DNA of 64,000 nucleotides from an uncultured Duncaniella sp. (GCA_910586665.1 CAJUIX010000009.1:1-64000), one strand, 5' to 3'. Shown: positions 6,521-15,686, numbered from the stretch's first letter. Translations and numbers: made by a program. Notes: a model not told the origin generated them from the letters alone.

Positions 6521-9500
6521 ATGAGAACTTTCCTACGTCACATTTTAACATTCATAGCCCTCCTCATCTCCTATGGCGTCAGCCGGGCCTTCCCGACCGA
6601 CACCTACGCCTCCTCCTCCGTCCTCTCCTCGGGGCGCTGGGTGAAGGTCAGCGTCAAGGAGACAGGCATCCACTTCATATCCGCCTCCAACCTCCGCTCA
6701 TGGGGCTTCTTCGACCCCTCGAAGGTCAAAATCTTCGGCTACGGCGGCGCGCGTATACCCGACCATCTGACCTTCGCCAACTATGTCGACGACCTTCCCC
6801 CGGTGCGCAGCGAGACCGTCGGCAACGGCATTGTCTTCTACGCCCAGGGCCCCGGAGTGTGGACCCACGGCGGCAACGACATCTTCACCCATTCCCTCAA
6901 CCCGTACACCACCCGCGGCTACTACTATCTGACCGACTCGCAGCCCGAGGCCGACACCTCCATCCCCGCCGAGGGTAGCGGCCCCGGCGAAAACCCTGCG
7001 ACCACTTTCACCGAGCGCCTCTATCACGAGGCCGACCTGGTCACCCCCGCCGAGAGCGGCCACCAGCTCGTCGGCGAGGACTTTCGCTTCAGCCCAAAGC
7101 GCACCTTCAACTTCCCCCTCCCGGGTCGCGTCGAGGGCACCGAGGTCTGGATGCAGTGCGAGTTCTTCGCCCGCAGTGCCTCCTCGCAGGTCAGTCTGAG
7201 CTTCACCGCCAACGGTAGCGAGCTTCCCTCCTCTCCGCGCGACTTCGTGAAGGCCACCTCCCTTTGGGGCGACACCTGTCGTATCCGCAAGCGTTTCACC
7301 CCCGAGGGTACGACACTGGCTCTCGGCATCGGCATCAGTCATTCATCGCCCGTGACCCTCGCCAACCTCGAGCGCCTCGCCGTCACTTATACCCGCTCGC
7401 TCTCCCTCCCGGCCAACGGCACACTCCTGTTCACGTCCTCCACCCGTGCCCTCAACCTCTCCGGCGCCAAGGCCGAGACGCGCGTCTGGGATGTCACCGA
7501 CCCTCTCCGTCCGATAGCCATGCCGCTGGCTGCGGCCTCCGACGGAGCCTATGGCTGGACCAACGACTACAACGGCCTCCGCACCTACGCCGCCTGGACC
7601 ACCACGACATCCCTTCCCGCTCCCTCCTTCGTAGGCACCGTCCCCAACCAGGACATCCACGCCTCCGAGACGCCCGACATGGTCATAATCTCCCACCCCT
7701 CGCTCTTGCAGCAGAGCCGTCGTATAGCCGACATCCATGCCGCCGGTCCTGATAGCCTCAAAGTGCTCGTGGTCAGCTCCGACGCTGTCTTCAACGAGTT
7801 CGGCTCCGGCTCTCCCGACGTCAATGCCATGCGCCGCATGCTCAAGATGTTCTATGACCGCGGCCTCGCCGAAGGCTCTGCGGGGCGTCTGAAATATGTG
7901 CTTCTCATGGGTGGCGCCCACCATGACCATCGCCGTCTGACAGCAGCCATGTCGTCAAGCGCTGCTCTGACGCTTCCGATCTGGCAGAGCGAGCTGTGTC
8001 ACAACGAAAGCTATTCCTACTGCTCCGACGACCTCCTCGCCTCCCTCGAGGACAATTCCGGCTTCAACCCTGAGAACAATGTCCTCTCCGTGGCCGTCGG
8101 GCGCATCCCCGCACGCAGTGTCAGCGCCGCCAAGACCTACGTCGACCGCTTCGAGGCATACGTCAAGAACCCGCCCAAGAGCGAATGGCGCAACAGGATA
8201 ATGATGTTTGCCGACGACGGCAACTACGGCGCCCACATGACCCAGACTGACTCCGTCGAAACCTTTATCCGCCTCACTGAGTCGGGGCGTAACTTCACTT
8301 TCAACAAGGTCTACATCGACGCCTACGAGCTGCGCAACGGCACCTCCGAGGAGGCAAAGAAGAAGGTGTCGACCCTCCTCAACGACGGCGTTATCCTATG
8401 GACCTACATCGGCCACGGCGCCATCAACAATCTCTCCGGCGACGGCATCTTCACCCCCGGCTTTCTCAACAGCCTCTATCTCCGCAACCCGACCTTCTTC
8501 TACGGCGCCACCTGTACCTTCGGCCAGCTTGACGGCAACGCCACTTCCGGCATGGAGTCGCTCCTCCTGACCGACGAGGGGGGTGTCATCGGCGGTATCT
8601 GTGCTGTCCGCCCCGTCTATATAGCACTCAACGGTCCTCTCGCCGTAGCTTTTGGCCGCGAGGTGTTCCGCCGCGACACTGACGGCTCTTTCCGCACTGT
8701 TGGCGAGGCCTTCCGACTTGCCAAGAACAGTATTTCCTACGGCTCTGACAAAGGCAATATCCGCCGCTACATCTTCTTCGGCGACCCGGCCCTCCGTCTC
8801 GCAACCCCTGAGAATACTATACGCCTGACCTCGGTCGACGGCCTCGCCGTCAACGAGGAGACCCAGCCCACTCTTGCCGCCCTCTCGCGCCCGACAGTCA
8901 AGGGGGAGGTCTGCGATTCCTCCGGGCAGCGCATCTCGTCGTTCAACGGCTGGATTTCCATCTCTCTCTACGACGCCGAGCGCAGCTTCACCTCCTTCGG
9001 ACGTGGCAAGGAGGGTAAGCAGGTCACCTTCGACGAGCAGGGCGAGCGCATCTACACAGGGCGCGCCCAGGTGACGGACGGTGTCTTCGAGACCGTCATC
9101 AACATGCCTCTTGAGATTGCCGACAACTACCGCCCGGCCACTCTCTCGATGTTTGCCGCCTCCGAAAGTGGCGAGGAGGCATCGGGGGTCTGCCGCGACC
9201 TCTACGTCTACGGCCTCGACGAGAACGCCGCCCCCGACAATAATCCCCCCCTCATCGAATACATTTACCTCAACCACGAATCTTTCAAGTCCTCCGACAT
9301 TGTCGACGCCAGCCCGATGCTCATAGCCCGCGTCAGCGACGACGTGGCCCTCAACCTCTCCGTGGCCGGTGTCGGTCACCAGATGAGCATACGCGTTGAC
9401 GATGACCTTAACCTTACCGACGTCTCCTCCCGCTTCACCCCCGACTCCGACGGGTCGTCGGCCGGCACGATCCTCTACCCCCTCCCTGAACTCGGGGCGG

Positions 9501-9898
9501 GCAACCACAGCGCCACTCTCAAAGTCTGGGACACCGGCGGCAACTCGGCCTCCGCGTCGGTCGACTTCTTTGTCAACCCTGACCTCGCTCCCAAGATTTT
9601 CGATGTCTACTCCGACGCCAACCCTGCCACCGTCGAGGCCAACTTCTATGTCAGCCACAACCGTCCCGACGCCATGCTGACCGTCAAAATCGAGATTTAT
9701 GACCTCGCCGGCAAGTCAATCTGGGAATCCGAGACCCGCGGCAAGGCCGACATGTACTCCTCAGCCCCCGTGACCTGGAATCTCACCAACCGCTCAGGTT
9801 CGAGAGTTGGCAGAGGCATCTATCTATACCGCACCACCGTCACCTCCGGCGGCGAGTCGTCGACCCTTACCAAGCGCATAGCCGTGGCCCCGCAGTGA
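6521..9898 (+). CDS. porU: Type IX secretion system sortase PorU (peptidase family C25)
   Basis: A 1125-residue protein with a signal peptide ending near SYGVSRA. It has a long beta-rich N-terminal region and then a gingipain-type C25 domain: PDMVIISHP, KYVLLMGGA, VAVGRIPAR, the catalytic His in WTYIGHGA (His632) and the catalytic Cys in YGATCTFGQ (Cys665). The 33-residue His-Cys spacing is that of gingipains. The C-terminus (VTWNLTNRSGSRVGRGIYLYRTTV ... TLTKRIAVAPQ) is a type IX C-terminal domain. PorU is the outer-surface sortase that removes this domain from cargo and attaches A-LPS. Length matches the family (about 1100-1160). No other por gene is in the window, although porV is often a neighbour in related genomes. 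Confidence 0.9.
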   Translation: MRTFLRHILTFIALLISYGVSRAFPTDTYASSSVLSSGRWVKVSVKETGIHFISASNLRSWGFFDPSKVKIFGYGGARIPDHLTFANYVDDLPPVRSETVGNGIVFYAQGPGVWTHGGNDIFTHSLNPYTTRGYYYLTDSQPEADTSIPAEGSGPGENPATTFTERLYHEADLVTPAESGHQLVGEDFRFSPKRTFNFPLPGRVEGTEVWMQCEFFARSASSQVSLSFTANGSELPSSPRDFVKATSLWGDTCRIRKRFTPEGTTLALGIGISHSSPVTLANLERLAVTYTRSLSLPANGTLLFTSSTRALNLSGAKAETRVWDVTDPLRPIAMPLAAASDGAYGWTNDYNGLRTYAAWTTTTSLPAPSFVGTVPNQDIHASETPDMVIISHPSLLQQSRRIADIHAAGPDSLKVLVVSSDAVFNEFGSGSPDVNAMRRMLKMFYDRGLAEGSAGRLKYVLLMGGAHHDHRRLTAAMSSSAALTLPIWQSELCHNESYSYCSDDLLASLEDNSGFNPENNVLSVAVGRIPARSVSAAKTYVDRFEAYVKNPPKSEWRNRIMMFADDGNYGAHMTQTDSVETFIRLTESGRNFTFNKVYIDAYELRNGTSEEAKKKVSTLLNDGVILWTYIGHGAINNLSGDGIFTPGFLNSLYLRNPTFFYGATCTFGQLDGNATSGMESLLLTDEGGVIGGICAVRPVYIALNGPLAVAFGREVFRRDTDGSFRTVGEAFRLAKNSISYGSDKGNIRRYIFFGDPALRLATPENTIRLTSVDGLAVNEETQPTLAALSRPTVKGEVCDSSGQRISSFNGWISISLYDAERSFTSFGRGKEGKQVTFDEQGERIYTGRAQVTDGVFETVINMPLEIADNYRPATLSMFAASESGEEASGVCRDLYVYGLDENAAPDNNPPLIEYIYLNHESFKSSDIVDASPMLIARVSDDVALNLSVAGVGHQMSIRVDDDLNLTDVSSRFTPDSDGSSAGTILYPLPELGAGNHSATLKVWDTGGNSASASVDFFVNPDLAPKIFDVYSDANPATVEANFYVSHNRPDAMLTVKIEIYDLAGKSIWESETRGKADMYSSAPVTWNLTNRSGSRVGRGIYLYRTTVTSGGESSTLTKRIAVAPQ

Positions 9899-9998
9899 CC
9901 ACCGTCACCGCGGGCGCCGCGCCCAAAAATTTTCAGTGGCGACTGAACTTTTTGTCCTCCGTAGCTTTTTTATAAAATGAAATGAACTATTTATAATT

Positions 9999-10514
9999 AT
10001 GAAAAAGCTATTTCTATCAATTGCAATCGTAGGCGCGTTCTGCATGGCATCATGCAGCGCCGAGAAGAAAGCCGAAGACAAGGGCGAGGCCCTGAAAGCG
10101 AAAATTGAAAACTGCACCAACCCCGACAGCCTCCGTGTCTATGTCCAGGAAGCCAAGGACTATGCCGCACAGCTTGTGAAGGAGGGTAAGGACAAGGCTG
10201 CCGAAAGCTTCCTCAGTGAGGTGACCCCCGCCGTCCAGGCCAAGGACCCCTCAGCAGCTGCCGCATTTACCGGTATGAGCCTCGAGGCTAAGGCCGACTC
10301 CGCGATTCAGGCCGCCAAGGATGCCACCAAGGCTGCTGTCGACTCCACCAAGGCCGCTGTGAGCGACAAGGTGGAGCAGGCCAAGGATGCCGTCAGCGAC
10401 AAGGTCAACGACGCCAAGGACGCCACCAAGAACGCTATCGACGCTGCCAAGACCAAGACAGCCGAAGCCGCCCAGGCAGGTGCCGACAAGGTCAAGGAAG
10501 CCCTCGGCAAATAA
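9999..10514 (+). CDS. Small lipoprotein with LEA/apolipoprotein-like amphipathic helix repeats
   Basis: A 171-residue lipoprotein: the signal MKKLFLSIAIVGAFCMASC gives a lipidated Cys19. From about residue 95 it consists of Ala/Lys/Asp-rich repeats of roughly 11 residues (DSTKAAVSDKVEQAKDAVSD and so on) that would form long amphipathic helices like group-3 LEA or apolipoprotein repeats. Such proteins may coat membranes or protect against desiccation, but no function is established here. Codon use is strongly biased toward a few codons (AAG, GCC, GAC), which suggests high expression. It lies 100 bases after porU, and a strong terminator follows. The repetitive composition limits any assignment by similarity. 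Confidence 0.7.
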   Translation: MKKLFLSIAIVGAFCMASCSAEKKAEDKGEALKAKIENCTNPDSLRVYVQEAKDYAAQLVKEGKDKAAESFLSEVTPAVQAKDPSAAAAFTGMSLEAKADSAIQAAKDATKAAVDSTKAAVSDKVEQAKDAVSDKVNDAKDATKNAIDAAKTKTAEAAQAGADKVKEALGK

Positions 10515-10550
10515 CCCCGTAGTCTACGAATCGTGAAGAAAGACATTTTT

Positions 10551-10590
10551 CAGGGGCGTTCCGCCATCAGCCGGAGCGCCCCTGATTTTT
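10551..10590 (+). terminator. Strong intrinsic terminator
   Basis: CAGGGGCG (10551-10558) pairs with CGCCCCTG (10576-10583), an inner CCG/CGG extends the stem, and ATTTTT follows. It closes the transcript of the lipoprotein gene at 9999-10514 and separates it from the convergent kinase gene. Confidence 0.8.
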
Positions 10591-10640
10591 ATCCAGAGGC
10601 TTCTCTTTTGCAAAATATCAGGTGCGGTTTAGATAGGGTC

Positions 10641-11858
10641 TTAAATTGTGATTGTGAAGGCCGGGCAGGGTGAGGGGACGGTGAGGAGGAGTGTGCCGTG
10701 GTTCTGGTGGATGAGGCGGCGGCTGAGGCTCAGGCCGATGCCTGAGCCGCCCGGACGGGTGGTGAAGAAGGGTGTGAAGATAGTCTCCGTGCGGTCGGCA
10801 GGGATAGGGTCGCCATTGTTTTGGATGAGGATTGAGAGCGGGGTGAGGGCTTTAAAGGCTTCAGAGTCCTTAGGGCTTTTAAGGGCTTTAGAGTCTTTAG
10901 GGTTGTGGGAAGGTGTGTCTTTAAGGGGGGTGATGGTGATGTCTATGCGGGTGGCGGAGGCTTCGAGGGCGTTTTTGAGTAGGTTGAGGATGACCTGCCG
11001 GAGCTGTCCGCGGTCGGCATGGACAAGTAGACTTCTGTCGGCCGGCCAGCTGATGGTGATGAGCGCGTCGGCGCCACGCGGGAGTGTGCGGGCGAGGGAT
11101 ACTGTCTGCTCGACAAGCGAGACGGGGTCGAAGTCAGTCGGCTCTGGCAGGGGGAGGCGGGTGATGCGGTTGTAGCGCTCGACGAAGTTGCGCAGCGAGC
11201 GCGATGATTCGCTGATTGCTTCGAGTCCGTCGGTGATGTAGGTCTCGGAGCCGTCGTAGCGCTCGGTGAGTGCGTCGCTTATGGAGATGACGGGGGCTAT
11301 GCCGTTCATGATTTCGTGGGTGAGGACGCGGCTCATCTGTGCCCAGGAGTCGACAGTGGCTGCCTCGAGCTGCGATGATATGTCGTCGAGGCTGAGGATG
11401 ACACGGCGCTCGCCTTCTGCGGTGACGAAGACCGACGTGCGCACCGAGAGGTTGGCGGTACGGAGCTGCCGCCCAGCTTCGGGATTGATGAGAAGGTCGG
11501 CAATCTGCGGCCACTCCGTGAGAAGGGAGGAGGCGAGATTGAGGGCAGGGCGGCGCAGGAGGCGCAGGGCCGCGGGGTTGGTGAGGAGGATGTGACCTTC
11601 GGTGTCAGCCACGATTACTCCTGTGGCCGAGGCGTCGATTATGTTCTCGAAGTAGCTGTCGCGGCTGCGGGCCTCGCGTCGGAGGCGCGAGAGGGTGTCG
11701 GCGATGCGGTTGAGGGCTGCGTTGATGCGGCTGTCGGGTGTGGTGGGGAAGCGCAGCGATGTGTCGTCAGCGTCGAGTGCCTCGAGGAGGAGCGTGAGAC
11801 GGCGGCCGACGCGCGTAGAGTGTCGGCGCAGGGCGTAAATCCCCCATGCGGCGAGCAT
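10641..11858 (-). CDS. Sensor histidine kinase, NtrB/NtrY type, with an in-frame repeat insertion
   Basis: A membrane kinase of at least 405 residues. In order: an N-terminal membrane segment, a linker, a PAS-like region at 66-165 (SYFENIIDASATGVIVADTEGHI), an H-box with His181 (RVLTHEIMNGIAPV), an N-box at 286-300 (LRQVILNLLKNALEA) and ATP-binding motifs IFTPFFTTRPGG and SGIGLSLS. Between the two beta strands that precede the G1 box there is an extra segment, residues 320-337, encoded by a nonamer array (see 10849-10902). The hydrophobic segment continues upstream of the ATG (LLIVLAIILI in the same frame), so the true start is probably a non-ATG codon near the stop of the response regulator, with which it would be translationally coupled. 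Confidence 0.85.
   Translation of the reverse strand: MLAAWGIYALRRHSTRVGRRLTLLLEALDADDTSLRFPTTPDSRINAALNRIADTLSRLRREARSRDSYFENIIDASATGVIVADTEGHILLTNPAALRLLRRPALNLASSLLTEWPQIADLLINPEAGRQLRTANLSVRTSVFVTAEGERRVILSLDDISSQLEAATVDSWAQMSRVLTHEIMNGIAPVISISDALTERYDGSETYITDGLEAISESSRSLRNFVERYNRITRLPLPEPTDFDPVSLVEQTVSLARTLPRGADALITISWPADRSLLVHADRGQLRQVILNLLKNALEASATRIDITITPLKDTPSHNPKDSKALKSPKDSEAFKALTPLSILIQNNGDPIPADRTETIFTPFFTTRPGGSGIGLSLSRRLIHQNHGTLLLTVPSPCPAFTITI
10849..10902 (-). repeat. Six-unit nonamer array inside the kinase coding sequence
   Basis: On the plus strand six consecutive nonamers run GCTTTAAAG, GCTTCAGAG, TCCTTAGGG, CTTTTAAGG, GCTTTAGAG, TCTTTAGGG. Since nine bases are three codons, the minus strand encodes PKDSKALKSPKDSEAFKA, a six-fold X-Lys-X repeat. 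The same kind of nonamer fills non-coding junctions at 12559-12622 and 54856-54900. Confidence 0.8.
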
Positions 11859-11896
11859 TATGAGGATTATCGCGAGGACTATTAGCAGACGGTCGG

Positions 11897-12457
11897 TCAG
11901 AGGCGGTGGCGTTTGATTTTGTTGTATAGGGTCTGGCGTGTGATGCCGAGCTGTTCGGCTGCGGCTGAGAGGATGCCGCCGTTGTCGGCGAGCGCGCGGT
12001 CAATCATGCGGCGCTCCATCTCGTCGAGGGTCATAGGCAGGGTGTCGGCGGGAGCAGGGGCTGTAGCCTGTGAGCCGGAGGTCTCGGCACCCGCAGCGGC
12101 GTGTAGGAGGGTTTGGAGTAGGCGCGCGTTGTCCCAGGGCTTGATGACGAAGTCTGCGGCGCCTGCCTTGATGCCTTCGACGGCGAGGTGGACTTCGGCG
12201 TAGGCGGTGAAGAGGACCACGGGGGTGGCGGGGGCGATGCGCCGGATTTCGCTGAGCCAGTAGAGACCCTCGTTGCCGTTGTTGACAGTCGATTCGAAGT
12301 TCATGTCGAGCAGGACGCAGTCGGGCATCTCCTCGCGCAGGAGCGAGGGGATGCGCGAGGGGGATGTAGTGGTGACGACCCGGTCGAATTTCATTTCGGC
12401 CACGAGGCGCACGGCTGCCAGGACTGAGCGGTTATCGTCGATGACGAGGAGGGTCAT
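11897..12457 (-). CDS. Response regulator: receiver plus Fis-type helix-turn-helix, no AAA+ domain
   Basis: A 186-residue regulator. The receiver domain (residues 1-120) has the acidic pocket Asp7-Asp8, the phosphorylation site Asp51 (VLLDMNF), Thr84 and Lys106 (VIKPW). After a Ala/Pro-rich linker, residues 150-186 form a Fis-like DNA-binding helix-turn-helix (NGGILSAAAEQLGITRQTLYNKIKRHRL) as in NtrC proteins, but the sigma-54 AAA+ domain that normally lies between them is missing. The layout resembles ActR/RegA/PrrA. The start at 12457 gives an intact receiver. The partner kinase gene follows directly and the adjacent ABC exporter is a likely target. Confidence 0.85.
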   Translation of the reverse strand: MTLLVIDDNRSVLAAVRLVAEMKFDRVVTTTSPSRIPSLLREEMPDCVLLDMNFESTVNNGNEGLYWLSEIRRIAPATPVVLFTAYAEVHLAVEGIKAGAADFVIKPWDNARLLQTLLHAAAGAETSGSQATAPAPADTLPMTLDEMERRMIDRALADNGGILSAAAEQLGITRQTLYNKIKRHRL

Positions 12458-12459
12458 GA

Positions 12460-12622
12460 TTTGGTTTAAGGGAGCGGGGTTAGGGTTTAAGGGGTGGAGA
12501 GTTTAAAGTATAGAGGAGGGGTTGAGGGTTTATAGTTTGGGTTTATGGTTTAGAGGGGTCCTTAAGGACCTTAAAGACTCTAAGGACTCTAAGGACTTTA
12601 TTTAAGGTCTTAAGGTCTTAGG
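12460..12622. repeat. Tandem heptamer/nonamer array between regulator and ABC genes
   Basis: The 183-base gap between the response regulator and the ABC ATPase consists mostly of degenerate GGTTTAAGG/GGTTTAGGG-like units (12465-12550) followed by nonamers TCCTTAAGG, ACCTTAAAG, ACTCTAAGG, ACTCTAAGG (12559-12594) and TCTTAAGG units to 12622. GGTCCTTAAGGACC at 12557-12570 is a perfect palindrome. No promoter was recognised, so the array replaces a conventional upstream region of the regulator gene. Confidence 0.7.
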
Positions 12623-12640
12623 CTCTTCAGGGTTGTAAAG

Positions 12641-13321
12641 TTAGTTCTTTTTCTGCATTTCGCCAACTATGGAGCCGTCGAACAGGTGGATGATGCGGCC
12701 GGCGTAGGCCGCGTCGCGATCGGAGTGTGTGACCATGACGATTGTCGTGCCTTCGCGGTTGAGCTGTGCGAGGAGGTCCATGATTTCCTTGCCGTTGTGG
12801 GAGTCGAGGTTGCCGGTGGGCTCGTCGGCGAGGATGAGTGAGGGGCGGGTGACGAGCGCCCGGGCTATGGCCACTCGCTGCTGCTGTCCGCCGGAGAGCT
12901 GCTGGGGAAGGTGGTGCTTGCGGTGGCTCATCTTCACCTTCTCGAGCATTTCGTCCACCCGCCGGCGGCGCTCTGCACGGCTGAGGCCGAGATAGGTGAG
13001 GGGGAGCTCGACGTTGTGGGCCACGTCGATTTCGTCGATGAGGTTAAAGCTTTGGAACACGAAGCCCACCCGCCCCTTGCGGAGGCGTCCGCGCTCGCGC
13101 TCCTTCATGGCGGCGGTCTCGGTGCCGTCGAGGATGTAGGAGCCGGTCGTGGGGTTGTCGAGGAGGCCGAGGATGTTGAGCAGGGTCGACTTGCCGCAGC
13201 CACTCGGGCCCATTATGGCAAGAAACTCGCCGTCGCTGACCGTAAGGCTGACGTCGTTGAGCGCCACGGTCTCGATTTCGTCCGTGCGGAAATATTTGCT
13301 GAGTGATTTTACTTCTATCAT
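12641..13321 (-). CDS. ABC transporter ATP-binding protein, LolD/MacB class
   Basis: A 226-residue ATPase with every motif of the class: Walker A GPSGCGKST (about 37-45), Q-loop FVFQSFNL, signature LSGGQQQRVAIARAL, Walker B LILADEPTGNLD and the H-loop VTHSD. Length and sequence match the ATPases that work with FtsX-type permeases (LolD, MacB) and power lipoprotein release or export of peptides and antibiotics by mechanotransmission. The permease gene is directly upstream (21 bases), and a two-component pair lies downstream, so this is likely a stress-responsive exporter module. No HlyD-type adaptor or TolC gene is present in the window. Confidence 0.9.
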   Translation of the reverse strand: MIEVKSLSKYFRTDEIETVALNDVSLTVSDGEFLAIMGPSGCGKSTLLNILGLLDNPTTGSYILDGTETAAMKERERGRLRKGRVGFVFQSFNLIDEIDVAHNVELPLTYLGLSRAERRRRVDEMLEKVKMSHRKHHLPQQLSGGQQQRVAIARALVTRPSLILADEPTGNLDSHNGKEIMDLLAQLNREGTTIVMVTHSDRDAAYAGRIIHLFDGSIVGEMQKKN

Positions 13322-13342
13322 GATGCTTGGGTTGAGGAATGT

Positions 13343-15658
13343 TTATTCTGATTTGAGGTGGTTGACGGGGTTGTCGGCTGCCACTCGCAGGCTTATGATT
13401 ATCACGCAGGATGTGACCATGAGGAGGACGGCGATGGCTGTGAGGAGATACCATAGCCAGGCGTGCGGGGCGCTGATTATGAAGTTTGAGAGCCATATGT
13501 GGCCGACGTAGGCGGCGCAGGCAGTGCCGAGAATCACGGCGGGGAGGGCTATGCGGAGGATGTCGGCGGTAATCATATTGATGATGTCGATGCTCTCCGC
13601 GCCGTTGACCTTGCAGATGGCTATCTCCTTGCTGCGGCGCTGCACCTCGTCGCGCGCGAAGCCTATGAGTCCCATAAGGGAGATGAAGATGAGGGCCACG
13701 GTAGCTATGAGTGCGGAGTTGCGGAATAGGAGCACGTCAGTATAGAGATTTTTTGCGTCATCGGCCATGCTGCTGACAGGTAATTTATAAGTGGGGTAGG
13801 TCTCTTTGAGAAATTCTTCGAGCCGGTGGCAGTTTTGTTTGAATGGCTCCCTGACTTTGACGTATGCAGTGGATGAGAAGCTACCCATATCGACTATCAT
13901 CAGCGGGCGTGGTTCATTAGTGAACCCCTGGATTGCAAAATCCTTCATGAGTCCGACAATGGTAGCAGGTTCAGAGAATGTATTTTTGTCAATGAGAAGT
14001 TGGCCGACCGGGTGGTCACCCCAGCCCATGCGTCGTGAAAAGTCCTGATTAATCATGAGTTCGAATGGCTTCTGCGGCTCGCGGCCTTCGAGAATCTGTA
14101 TCTCTATGACGTCGGTAAAGCCCTCGTCCATCCAGCCAAAGCGGGTGTTGAAGCGGACATTGCCGGCCTCGTCGCAGATATTTTGGCCACTGTAACCGTG
14201 GATGGGGTTGTTGGCGGAGGCTGCGATTTTTTCGATATAGGGAAGGTTGGCCACAGTGCTTTTCAGAACGTCCTTGTCGAGGTCGCGGTGAATAGGGAAG
14301 TAAGCGACACGATTAAGGTTGAAACCCATATCGCGATTGAGTACCTCATGATATTGCACAGACACCACTATTAGGAGGCCACTGACAAATGACACCCCCG
14401 TTATTTGGACAAAGAGCAGTGTGCGCTTCCATGCACTGTTGCGCTCGGTGAAGCGACGGAACACCTGGGTGACGGGAATACGGGCAAAGATACGTCCGGG
14501 CAGTATGCCGCCGACTACAAGGAAGAAGAGCAGCACGGCTGCGGGCACCCAAAGGCGGTCGGCGGTGAAGAGCTCGCCAATCGTGATTGACAGGGTATCG
14601 CTTATCAGCGGCTCGAAGATGAAGAGGAGGGCGGCCATGAGCGCCGCCGAGCAGAGGAGAATGATGAGCGTCTCCCACAGGAACATCGCCATAATCATAG
14701 CCCCGCCGGCCCCCGAGCATTTATGGACGCCTATCGACTTGGCGCGCCGGCTGAGGGAGGCTATGGTGATGAGGACATAGTTGAGAGTGGTCATGAGCAG
14801 TAGGGCTGAACCGAGTATCCATAAGATGAGATTCATGCGCTTGACCGAATCGTCCTGTAGATAGGTGTCCCTAATGGGGCGGGCAAGAAGGTTGCTTCTG
14901 TCAGTTTCTGTATCGGGGACGTGCGACTGATACATTTGGTTGAGGCGACGTTCCATTTCCTTTACCGAGCTTTCTGAATCGTGACGCAGTCGGAAATAGC
15001 ATGGCCAGCTGTCGCCTCCGCTCCAATGGATTTGATTGCCGTAGCCGATATCTATTATGGTAGGGAAGGATACGGCTGCATCAAAATGACTGATTGTCGT
15101 ATTTGACGGGAGATCTTTAAAGACGCCACGCACTGTCAGTGTCCTTTCCCTGTCGAGAGTAAGGGTCTTGCCGACGGGATCCTCTGAGCCGAAAACGGAT
15201 TTGGCTGTGGATTCGCTTAGATAAATGACATTGGGAGCAGTCATATCCTTCATGGGGTTGCCGCTGACAACTTCTATTCCCATTGTGCGGAAAAACATTG
15301 AGTCGACTCCGAGCGTCGTACATTCGATGCGCTCGTTGCCATTGAACAGGTCCGGGAGTCTGAAGCGACACATGACTGTCACTCCATCGATTTCATCTCT
15401 GAAAGCTTCTTCTACTCCTTCGCCGATTTTGCCTACGCATGAAGTAAAGGGGCCGAGATGTTCGCCGTTAAGTTCATACTCCATCCATACCTGATAGAGC
15501 CTGTCGGGGTCGCGGAAGAAGGTATCAAAGCTGTAATTGTAGTCGAGGCGGGTAAATACGAGCGTGCTCACGAGCAGTCCGACCGCCACCGATATAATCT
15601 TGATGGTATTGGCGCCCTTTTGGGCAAGCATCGAGCGGATAATGTAATGAATATTCAT
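13343..15658 (-). CDS. ABC transporter permease, MacB/FtsX family
   Basis: A 771-residue permease with the double FtsX layout of large Bacteroidales MacB-like proteins. It has an N-terminal membrane helix (about 20-38), a periplasmic MacB core (about 40-270) and three helices (about 280-380). A fourth helix follows near residue 420, then a second periplasmic domain and three helices at the C-terminus (about 670-765). It should pair with the LolD/MacB-type ATPase 21 bases downstream. I used the ATG at 15658; a GTG two codons upstream is in frame. A TAnnTTTG promoter box precedes it by 28 bases, so the permease-ATPase pair can be transcribed separately from the regulators. Confidence 0.88.
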   Translation of the reverse strand: MNIHYIIRSMLAQKGANTIKIISVAVGLLVSTLVFTRLDYNYSFDTFFRDPDRLYQVWMEYELNGEHLGPFTSCVGKIGEGVEEAFRDEIDGVTVMCRFRLPDLFNGNERIECTTLGVDSMFFRTMGIEVVSGNPMKDMTAPNVIYLSESTAKSVFGSEDPVGKTLTLDRERTLTVRGVFKDLPSNTTISHFDAAVSFPTIIDIGYGNQIHWSGGDSWPCYFRLRHDSESSVKEMERRLNQMYQSHVPDTETDRSNLLARPIRDTYLQDDSVKRMNLILWILGSALLLMTTLNYVLITIASLSRRAKSIGVHKCSGAGGAMIMAMFLWETLIILLCSAALMAALLFIFEPLISDTLSITIGELFTADRLWVPAAVLLFFLVVGGILPGRIFARIPVTQVFRRFTERNSAWKRTLLFVQITGVSFVSGLLIVVSVQYHEVLNRDMGFNLNRVAYFPIHRDLDKDVLKSTVANLPYIEKIAASANNPIHGYSGQNICDEAGNVRFNTRFGWMDEGFTDVIEIQILEGREPQKPFELMINQDFSRRMGWGDHPVGQLLIDKNTFSEPATIVGLMKDFAIQGFTNEPRPLMIVDMGSFSSTAYVKVREPFKQNCHRLEEFLKETYPTYKLPVSSMADDAKNLYTDVLLFRNSALIATVALIFISLMGLIGFARDEVQRRSKEIAICKVNGAESIDIINMITADILRIALPAVILGTACAAYVGHIWLSNFIISAPHAWLWYLLTAIAVLLMVTSCVIIISLRVAADNPVNHLKSE

Positions 15659-15686
15659 AGTCACTGATTATTTGCATTTTCTGATG

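Noticed and set aside
8396..9658. A 420-codon open frame on the minus strand opposite porU
   Set aside because: Antisense shadow; it lies wholly within the porU catalytic and C-terminal region and shows no domain.
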